A DNA stretch of 41,178 nucleotides from Lachnospiraceae bacterium. GTDB taxonomy: Bacteria; Bacillota; Clostridia; Lachnospirales; Lachnospiraceae. A program made the translations under genes and the position numbers. Positions 33,078 to 41,178 of this stretch are shown here, piece by piece; position 1 is the stretch's first letter, and each line of letters opens with the position of its first letter. The notes beneath the pieces are model-generated. The model was not told the origin of the DNA, did not search any database, and saw only the letters and a list, made by a program, of their open reading frames with translations. The stretch is from positions 1 through 41,178 of the forward strand of contig JAFVBO010000009.1 of the NCBI GenBank assembly GCA_017479935.1. Reading direction: 5' to 3'.

Positions 33078-34187
33078 ATGAAGTGCTCATTCAATAAATC
33101 CGATATTCTAAACGGAATCAACATCGTCAGCAAGGCAGTCCCGGTTCGCACCACCATGACCATCTTGGAGTGCATCCTGATTACTGCCGATCAGGAACGA
33201 ATTTGCCTGACCGCCAACGATATGGAACTTGGCATTGAGACAGAGGTAACCGGCTTTGTGGAGACACCCGGATGCCTGGCAATTGACGCCAAGCTGTTTT
33301 CTGAAATCATCCGGAAGCTTCCGGAAAGCCTGGTTACGATCGACGCAGACGAGGATGACCATGTGGAAATCCGCTGCGAGAAGTCGGTTTTCCACATTTC
33401 CGGCAAGGATGGTGTGGAATTCCCGGCTCTGCCGCAGATCAGCAAGGATCGTTCCATCTCCCTTTCGCAGTTTACCTTAAAGGAGATGATCCGCCAGACC
33501 ATTTTCTCCATCGCCCAGTCGGATTCCAACAAGATGATGAACGGCGAGTGCCTGGAAGTACAGGGAGACCATGTGCGGCTTACGTCCTTAGACGGTCACC
33601 GTATTTCACTGCGCAGCGTCATGCTGGGCCAGGCATTCCAGGATGAAAAGGTGATTATCCCCGGAAAAACCCTTTCCGAGGTGAGTAAGATTTTAACCGG
33701 CGATCAGGATTCGGAGGTTTCCTTGTATTTTACCTCCAATACGGTTCTTTTCGCCTTTGATCAGACCATTGTCGTGTCGCGCCTGGTGGAGGGCGAGTAC
33801 TTCCGGATTGACCAGATGATGACGACGGATTATGAGATCAAGCTTCAGGTTTCCAAGAAGGAGATGCTGGAGTGTCTGGAGCGTTCGCTGCTTCTGGTGC
33901 GTGAGAACGACAAGAAGCCGCTCATCCTGGATATCCGGGACGATGAGATGAACCTTTCGATGAATTCTTCTATCGGCGCTCTGCAGGAGAGCATTCCGAT
34001 CCAGAAGAAAGGTCCGGATCTGATGATCGCGTTTAATCCGCGGTTTATGCTGGACGCGCTCCGGGTGATCGATGAGGAAACGGTTACCCTGTACATGATC
34101 AACTCCAAGGCCCCCTGCTTTATCCGGGATGAGGAGGGAAGCTATATCTATCTGATCCTGCCGGTGAACTTTTCCACTGCAAGATAA
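33078..34187 (+). CDS. dnaN: DNA polymerase III beta subunit (sliding clamp)
   Basis: A 369-residue clamp starting 'MKCSFNKSDILNGINIVSKAV' (positions 1-21) with the three-domain length usual for the family and the C-terminal 'YIYLILPVNF' before the end. Two clamps form the ring that holds polymerase on DNA. AAAGGAG precedes the ATG at 33078; a DnaA-box-like TTATCCACT sits between the two. The longer frame from 32859 runs through the DnaA boxes and is rejected. Confidence 0.98.
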   Translation: MKCSFNKSDILNGINIVSKAVPVRTTMTILECILITADQERICLTANDMELGIETEVTGFVETPGCLAIDAKLFSEIIRKLPESLVTIDADEDDHVEIRCEKSVFHISGKDGVEFPALPQISKDRSISLSQFTLKEMIRQTIFSIAQSDSNKMMNGECLEVQGDHVRLTSLDGHRISLRSVMLGQAFQDEKVIIPGKTLSEVSKILTGDQDSEVSLYFTSNTVLFAFDQTIVVSRLVEGEYFRIDQMMTTDYEIKLQVSKKEMLECLERSLLLVRENDKKPLILDIRDDEMNLSMNSSIGALQESIPIQKKGPDLMIAFNPRFMLDALRVIDEETVTLYMINSKAPCFIRDEEGSYIYLILPVNFSTAR

Positions 34188-34271
34188 GCTGTCATTCTGT
34201 TTGAAGTACGGAAAACAGCAGGTGATAAAGCCGGAAGCGGCAAACCATTAGGCGGAGGCGGTGAAAACAAG

Positions 34272-34481
34272 ATGGAAGTGATTCATTTAAGAGAAGAGTA
34301 TATTAAACTTGGACAGGCCTTGAAGGCTGCGCATCTGGTGGATTCCGGTGTCGATGCCAAGTATGAGATCTTAGACGGCATGGTCAAGGTAAACGGGGAA
34401 GTGTGCACCATGCGCGGAAAAAAGCTGGTGGCCGGAGACAAGGTTTCTTATCGGGGACAGGAAATTGAAATAGCGCGGTGA
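34272..34481 (+). CDS. yaaA: S4-domain RNA-binding protein YaaA (RlbA-like)
   Basis: A 69-residue S4-fold protein ('YIKLGQALKAAHLVDSG', 'VKVNGEV', 'KLVAGDKVSYRGQEIEI'). It always lies between dnaN and recF in Firmicutes and is linked to ribosome assembly. It begins 84 bp after dnaN with a GGAGG site. Confidence 0.95.
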   Translation: MEVIHLREEYIKLGQALKAAHLVDSGVDAKYEILDGMVKVNGEVCTMRGKKLVAGDKVSYRGQEIEIAR

Positions 34482-34486
34482 GATAA

Positions 34487-35566
34487 ATGACATTACAGTC
34501 TCTGGAACTGGAAAATTACAGGAATTACGCAAAGCTGTCCCTCCCCTTTTCCCCCGAAATCAACATCCTGTATGGGGATAACGCCCAGGGAAAGACAAAT
34601 ATTCTTGAGGCAATTTATTTCTGCGCGGTGTCCCATTCCCACCGGGGAAGCAAGGACAGGGACTGCATCCGTTTCGGGGAGGATGAGGCGCACATCAAGT
34701 GCTTTGCGGTAAAGGGAAACTTTACGGACCGGATCGACATCCATCTGAAGAAAAATCACAATAAGGGGATTGCCGTCAACGGGATTCCCTTAAAGCGGGC
34801 CAGCGATCTGTTCGGGCATGTGAATGTGGTTTTCTTCTCTCCGGAGGATCTGTCCATCATCAAGAAAGGACCGTCTGACAGACGAAGATTCATGGATCTG
34901 GAGCTCTGTCAGACGGACGCGTTTTATACGGCAAGTCTGACCGCGTATAACCGGGCGGTTATGCAAAAAAACCAGCTGCTTAAAGAGATTGCCTTTCAGC
35001 CATACTTAAGAGATACGTTAGATACCTGGAATGAGCAGCTGGTACGGTATGGAACGGATATCATCCGAAGGAGAAAAGAGTTTATTTTGGAGTGTGCTCC
35101 CCTGATGCGTGAGATCCATGCATCGCTGACGTCCGGAAAGGAAGAGATGCTTCTTTCCTACGAGCCGGATGTGGAGGAGGGCGCGTTCGCGGACCGGCTG
35201 AGGGAAAACGCGGAGAGGGAAATCCGGCTGAAGATGTCGATGGTAGGCCCTCACCGGGATGATCTGAAATTCAGCGCGGACGGCATGGATATCCGTACTT
35301 TTGGATCGCAGGGGCAGCAAAGAACTACTGCGCTTTCGTTAAAACTGTCCGAGATTGAATGGGTGAGAAGGCGGCGAAAAGACAGCCCAATCCTGCTTTT
35401 GGATGATGTGCTCTCCGAACTCGACCGGAGCAGGCAGGAGCAGCTGCTTGAGAGGATCAAAGGAACGCAGACGATCCTCACCTGCACGGGTGTGGATGAT
35501 TTTGTGAGTAGTCGGCTGACGGTCAACCGTACCATTCATGTAAAAAACGGAGAGATTGAAATATAA
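34487..35566 (+). CDS. recF: DNA replication/repair protein RecF
   Basis: A 359-residue SMC-like ATPase: Walker A 'YGDNAQGKTNILEA' (residues 29-42), ABC signature 'FGSQGQQRTTALSLKLSE', Walker B 'PILLLDDVLSELD'. It loads RecA at gaps with RecO and RecR. The gene begins 5 bp after yaaA. Confidence 0.98.
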   Translation: MTLQSLELENYRNYAKLSLPFSPEINILYGDNAQGKTNILEAIYFCAVSHSHRGSKDRDCIRFGEDEAHIKCFAVKGNFTDRIDIHLKKNHNKGIAVNGIPLKRASDLFGHVNVVFFSPEDLSIIKKGPSDRRRFMDLELCQTDAFYTASLTAYNRAVMQKNQLLKEIAFQPYLRDTLDTWNEQLVRYGTDIIRRRKEFILECAPLMREIHASLTSGKEEMLLSYEPDVEEGAFADRLRENAEREIRLKMSMVGPHRDDLKFSADGMDIRTFGSQGQQRTTALSLKLSEIEWVRRRRKDSPILLLDDVLSELDRSRQEQLLERIKGTQTILTCTGVDDFVSSRLTVNRTIHVKNGEIEI

Positions 35567-37585
<2,019 letters not shown>

Positions 37586-37653
37586 AATTTCAGCACAAGT
37601 ATCCATATATGTAAGAAAAACGGCTGCTTGTGAATAAGTAAGGGAAAAGAAGA

Positions 37654-40314
37654 ATGGATGAGAATATCTTCGATCAGGTCCATGACATAGACCTGAAAAA
37701 AACCATGGAAGATTCCTACATCAGTTACGCGATGAGCGTAATCGCGTCCAGAGCTCTTCCTGATGTAAGGGATGGTTTGAAGCCGGTTCAGAGACGAATC
37801 CTTCACTCCATGGTGGAATTAAACAACGGACCGGACAAACCGCATCGTAAGTGCGCCCGTATCGTCGGCGATACCATGGGTAAGTACCATCCGCATGGTG
37901 ACAGCTCGATCTACGAAGCGCTCGTGAAGATGGCGCAGGATTTCAATACGCGCTATCCCTTGGTGGACGGTCATGGAAACTTCGGCAGCGTGGACGGCGA
38001 CGGAGCCGCCGCCATGCGATACACGGAAGCCCGCTTAAGCAAGATCAGTATGGAGCTTCTGGCGGACATCGGCAAGGACACGGTGGACTTTGTCCCGAAC
38101 TTTGATGAGACGGAGAAGGAGCCGGTGGTTCTGCCTGCTCGCTTCCCGAACCTTCTGGTAAACGGCACCACCGGTATCGCGGTAGGCATGGCGACCAACA
38201 TTCCTCCCCATAATCTGCGGGAAGTGATTGCCGCCATCGTGAAGATGATCGATAACCGCATTGAGGAAGACCGCGAGACTGATATCGAGGAAATTCTGCA
38301 GATCATCAAGGGACCGGATTTCCCCAGCGGCGGCATCATCCTTGGAAAGTCGGGCATTGAAGAAGCATATCGCACGGGCCGCGGAAAAATCAAGGTCAAG
38401 TCCGTGACGAATATCGAGCCGATGGCGAACGGCAAAAACCGGATCGTCGTGACCGAGATCCCCTACATGGTGAACAAGGCCCGCCTGATCGAGAAGATCG
38501 CGGAGCTTGTGAAGCTGAAAAAGGTGGATGGAATCACGGATCTGCGCGATGAATCGGACCGCAGCGGCATGCGTATCTGCATCGAACTGCGCCGTGACGT
38601 AAACCCGACGATCGTCTTAAATCAGCTGTTTAAGCATACCCAGCTGCAGGATTCCTACGGAATCATCATGCTGGCCCTGGTAGACCAGGAACCGAAGATT
38701 TTAAATATCAAAGACATGCTTCATTACTACATGAAGCATCAGGAAGAGGTTGTCACCCGCAGAACCCGCTACGATTTAAACAAGGCGGAGGAACGCGCGC
38801 ATATCCTGGAAGGATTGCTGATCGCCATCGACAACATCGACGAGGTGATTTCCATCATCCGCTCTTCTTCCACCACGGCGGAAGCCAAGACGCGCCTCAT
38901 GGAGCGTTTCGGGCTGACGGATGCCCAGGCGCAGGCCATCGTGGACATGCGTCTTCGCGCGCTGACCGGTTTGGAACGGCAGAAGCTGGAGGACGAGTAT
39001 AAAGAGCTCGAGGTGCGCATTGCGGAGCTGAGAGAAATCTTAGGCGACGAGAAAAAGCTCCTTATGGTGATCCGGAAAGAGATTCAGGAGATCAGCGATA
39101 AATACGGCGACGACCGCCGCACGATGATCGGATTTGATGAAGAGGAAATCACGACCGAGGATATGATCGAGGAGGGCAATACGATTATTGCCCGCACTCA
39201 CATGGGTTATATCAAGCGGATGAGTGAGGACAACTTCAAGAGCCAGAACCGCGGCGGCAAGGGCATCAAGGGTATGCAGACCATCGATGAGGATTACATC
39301 GAAGATCTGATGATGACCAGCACCCATGAGGATCTGCTGTTCTTTACCAGCAAGGGAAAGGTTTACCATTTAAAGGCGTACCAGATCCCGGAGGCGAGCC
39401 GTACGGCACGAGGAACCGCTCTGATCAATCTGATTCCGCTGATGCCGGAGGAGACGGTGAGCTCCATTATTCCGGTCAGCCGGGAAAACGATGGAAAGTA
39501 TCTTCTGATGGCCACCCGCAAGGGAACGGTCAAGAAGACCCTGACAACCGAATACTACAACATCCGGAAAAACGGCCTGCAGGCGGTTACGCTGCGCGAA
39601 GACGATGCGTTAATCGAGGTAAAGGCAGTCGAGGAGACGGAAGATATCTTCCTGGTGACTCGCTTTGGCCAGTGCATCCGTTTCCGCGCGCAGGATGTCC
39701 GCGCGACCGGACGCGCTTCCATGGGTGTAACCGGTATGAGGCTGGAAGACGGCGACGAAGTGGTCTCCATGCTTCTGTACAGCCAGGGCGACAAGATGCT
39801 CCTGGTATCGGAAAACGGCCTCGGGAAAAAGACCAATCTGGATGAGTTTACGACACAGTTCCGCGGCGGCAAGGGCATCAAGTGTTATAAGATCAATGAA
39901 AAGAGCGGCAACCTGGTGGGAGCCAAAGCCGTCACCGAGTCGCAGGAAATTCTGATCATCACGACGGAAGGCGTTATTATCCGCACTTCCGTGGCGGGTA
40001 TCTCCACACTTGGCCGGATTACCTCCGGTGTGCGTCTCATGAACATCAACCTGGATCGTGGAGTGCGTATCGCCAGCTTTGCTCTGGTTCGCGAGGAGCC
40101 GGAGGAAGAAAAGGGACCGGAAGCTGAAACGGAAGAAACGCGGGAAACGGCCGAGGATTTCTCTGAAGCAGAAGATTTGTCTGACGAGACAGAGGAAGAG
40201 AACGTATCGGAAGAGGATGTTTCGGAGGAGACGTCGGAGCTGGATTTGGATGAGAATGATCGAATCGCGCGGGATATTCTTTTAGGTCTTCAGAACGAAG
40301 ATCCTGAGGCGTAA
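37654..40314 (+). CDS. gyrA: DNA gyrase subunit A
   Basis: An 886-residue breakage-reunion subunit with catalytic Tyr123 ('[11 protein letters not shown]') and the quinolone region '[19 protein letters not shown]' with Ser84 and Glu88, i.e. no classic resistance change. The GyrA box 'NRGGKGIKG' starts the DNA-wrapping domain. After it comes an acidic tail of about 75 residues, mostly Glu/Asp with Ser/Thr, longer than in most gyrases. It follows gyrB by 68 bp. Confidence 0.99.
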   Translation: MDENIFDQVHDIDLKKTMEDSYISYAMSVIASRALPDVRDGLKPVQRRILHSMVELNNGPDKPHRKCARIVGDTMGKYHPHGDSSIYEALVKMAQDFNTRYPLVDGHGNFGSVDGDGAAAMRYTEARLSKISMELLADIGKDTVDFVPNFDETEKEPVVLPARFPNLLVNGTTGIAVGMATNIPPHNLREVIAAIVKMIDNRIEEDRETDIEEILQIIKGPDFPSGGIILGKSGIEEAYRTGRGKIKVKSVTNIEPMANGKNRIVVTEIPYMVNKARLIEKIAELVKLKKVDGITDLRDESDRSGMRICIELRRDVNPTIVLNQLFKHTQLQDSYGIIMLALVDQEPKILNIKDMLHYYMKHQEEVVTRRTRYDLNKAEERAHILEGLLIAIDNIDEVISIIRSSSTTAEAKTRLMERFGLTDAQAQAIVDMRLRALTGLERQKLEDEYKELEVRIAELREILGDEKKLLMVIRKEIQEISDKYGDDRRTMIGFDEEEITTEDMIEEGNTIIARTHMGYIKRMSEDNFKSQNRGGKGIKGMQTIDEDYIEDLMMTSTHEDLLFFTSKGKVYHLKAYQIPEASRTARGTALINLIPLMPEETVSSIIPVSRENDGKYLLMATRKGTVKKTLTTEYYNIRKNGLQAVTLREDDALIEVKAVEETEDIFLVTRFGQCIRFRAQDVRATGRASMGVTGMRLEDGDEVVSMLLYSQGDKMLLVSENGLGKKTNLDEFTTQFRGGKGIKCYKINEKSGNLVGAKAVTESQEILIITTEGVIIRTSVAGISTLGRITSGVRLMNINLDRGVRIASFALVREEPEEEKGPEAETEETRETAEDFSEAEDLSDETEEENVSEEDVSEETSELDLDENDRIARDILLGLQNEDPEA

Positions 40315-40330
40315 AGGATACCACACCGCG

Positions 40331-40440
40331 TGAAAGCGGCCGCGTTGCTTCGCACCGCTGCAACAAAATTCGGATGCAATGGCATGAGCTGAAGAACAAG
40401 TTCTTCGCCCATGCCTTGCATCATCACTCCGCTTTCATAA
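40331..40440 (+). terminator. Branched hairpin after gyrA, probable terminator
   Basis: TGAAAGCGG (40331-40339) pairs with CCGCTTTCA (40429-40437), enclosing a small GTTGC/GCAAC hairpin and a long GATGCAATGGCATG ... CATGCCTTGCATC hairpin with an inner GAAGAAC/GTTCTTC stem. ATAAAAAG follows. It is an unusually elaborate structure for a simple terminator. Confidence 0.6.
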
Positions 40441-40450
40441 AAAGATTATC

Positions 40451-40479
40451 TTGACAAGAAGATGATTCTTGGATATAAT
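40451..40479 (+). promoter_or_regulatory. Consensus promoter of tRNA-Ser
   Basis: TTGACA (40451-40456), 17 bp, TATAAT (40474-40479): both hexamers perfect, 31 bp before the tRNA. Confidence 0.92.
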
Positions 40480-40509
40480 CAAAGTCGCTCATTGCTGAGC
40501 GGCTTATAT

Positions 40510-40597
40510 GGAGAAGTACTCAAGAGGCCGAAGAGGCGCCCCTGCTAAGGGTGTAGGTGGCTAACGCTGCGCGAGGGTTCAAATCCCTCCTTCTCCG
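40510..40597 (+). tRNA. tRNA-Ser (anticodon GCU)
   Basis: An 88-nt tRNA with acceptor GGAGAAG/CTTCTCC and discriminator G, anticodon stem CGCCC/GGGTG (one G-U), loop CTGCTAA with anticodon GCT at 40544-40546, a long class II variable arm (GTAGGTGGCTAACGCTGC) and T-loop GGTTCAAATCC. CCA is not encoded. It reads AGC/AGU codons. Confidence 0.97.
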
Positions 40598-40603
40598 TGA
40601 AAG

Positions 40604-40637
40604 AAAAGGGAATCCTTGGAAGAGGATTCCCTTTTTT
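40604..40637 (+). terminator. Terminator of tRNA-Ser
   Basis: AAAGGGAATCC ... GGATTCCCTTTTTT hairpin seven bases after the tRNA. Confidence 0.93.
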
Positions 40638-40831
40638 GTGCCGGAAAGCAAACGCGTCGGTTGTGCCTGCTAAGTGCTCGCAGCATCTCGCGCAGCTGAA
40701 AAAAATCCTTGATAAGAAAATAACAAACGTTTATAATGGATCTACGCTTCCTGAAAAAAGAGTCGAAAAGCCAGATAAAATAAGGGCGGATCGGCTGTGC
40801 AAAATCTTTTGAAAAAAGTTCAAAAAAAGAG

Positions 40832-40859
40832 TTGACTTTTCAGGAAGACGTGATATTAT
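40832..40859 (+). promoter_or_regulatory. rrn promoter P1
   Basis: TTGACT (40832-40837), 16-17 bp, TATTAT (40854-40859), inside an AT-rich stretch with A-tracts (40810-40830) that act like UP elements. Confidence 0.75.
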
Positions 40860-40957
40860 ATTCAACGTTGCGTCTGAGACAAGCGCTTACGAAACATTTT
40901 CTGAAGAATACTTCTTCTTTTGAAGAAAACTTCTTTAAAAAGAAAATAAAAAAGTGC

Positions 40958-40986
40958 TTGACAAAGCAAAACGAAAGTAGTAAGAT
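40958..40986 (+). promoter_or_regulatory. rrn promoter P2
   Basis: TTGACA (40958-40963), 17 bp, TAAGAT (40981-40986), with the same A-rich upstream text (TTCTTTAAAAAGAAAATAAA). Tandem promoters are usual for rRNA operons. The leader after it holds GTTCGCTGAGAGCGAAC and CAGAAC...GTTCTG stems used in pre-16S folding. Confidence 0.85.
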
Positions 40987-41150
40987 ATGGAAGTTCGCTG
41001 AGAGCGAACAACATAAGCACCTTGAGAACTGAACAATATAACCATCCCTGAAAAATTCTTTTAAGAAGATTTCAGAAGAACAAAAACAACCTTTTAAAAA
41101 GGTAAATTACGGACAGAACAAGCTAAGCTTCGTTCTGGCTGGACAAACTT

Positions 41151-41178
41151 GAACACGAGAGTTTGATCCTGGCTCAGG
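41151..41178 (+). rRNA. rrs: 16S ribosomal RNA (5' end only)
   Basis: AGAGTTTGATCCTGGCTCAG at 41158-41177 is the universal 16S position 8-27 text; position 1 is therefore near 41151. The gene runs off the window, so an rRNA operon lies directly after gyrA. Confidence 0.95.

Noticed and set aside
37903-37917. Quinolone-resistance change in GyrA
   Set aside because: Ser84 and Glu88 are the normal residues for Gram-positive gyrase.

Overview
This window is the replication-origin region of a Firmicutes chromosome, most likely a gut Clostridia of the Lachnospiraceae type. Evidence is the gene order rpmH-rnpA-yidD-yidC-jag-mnmE-mnmG-rsmG reading left and dnaA-dnaN-yaaA-recF-gyrB-gyrA reading right, AGGAGG-type ribosome binding sites, moderate GC content, and clostridial families such as DUF3881, DUF4446, DUF3793 and DUF5058. 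The species cannot be named from the sequence alone.

Left part (1-7443): the edge of an IS200/IS605 TnpA transposase with its end hairpin, a pair of GGCGYTAAC inverted repeats, a small deoxyribonucleotidase-like HAD protein, then a lipid-type cluster. The cluster holds a reductase/acyl-adenylate ligase fusion in the opposite domain order to carboxylic acid reductases, an unknown protein, and a GMC flavin oxidoreductase interrupted by one in-frame TAG. A membrane-anchored esterase faces it. A palindromic repeat related to 'GTCCCCTGTCA' lies on both sides of the cluster.

Second part (7718-14732): KDPG aldolase; yajC with an M20 amidohydrolase; two membrane proteins (one DUF5058) and an AGCS amino-acid/cation symporter behind a glycine riboswitch with a clear leader terminator; then, divergently, a DUF3793 protein and a flavodoxin behind two matching GTTAG-N6-CTAAC operators that look metal-responsive. 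A strong two-way terminator closes this part.

Third part (14748-21207, all minus strand): acyl carrier protein, its likely acyl-ACP/CoA ligase, a DUF3881 protein, serS, a DUF4446 protein, parB and parA.

The centre of interest is the 2.6-kb gene-free gap between parA and rsmG (21208-23818). It holds 17 parS sites (TGTTTCACGTGAAACA or near matches) in one 997-bp block with a mean spacing of about 61 bp, plus one more parS 81 bp in front of parA. The spacers are of two types that alternate, so the array is built from a ~122-bp double unit, and part of it looks recently duplicated. Large branched palindromes flank the block; two of them share the same three hairpin arms in opposite order. Together with parA and parB this looks like a compact, plasmid-like centromere sitting about 8 kb from dnaA, instead of the usual few scattered parS sites.

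Right part (23819-41178): the tRNA-modification and ribosome/membrane-insertion genes, oriC with DnaA boxes on both sides of dnaA, the replication genes, a tRNA-Ser(GCU) with its own promoter and terminator, tandem rrn promoters, and the first bases of a 16S rRNA gene.
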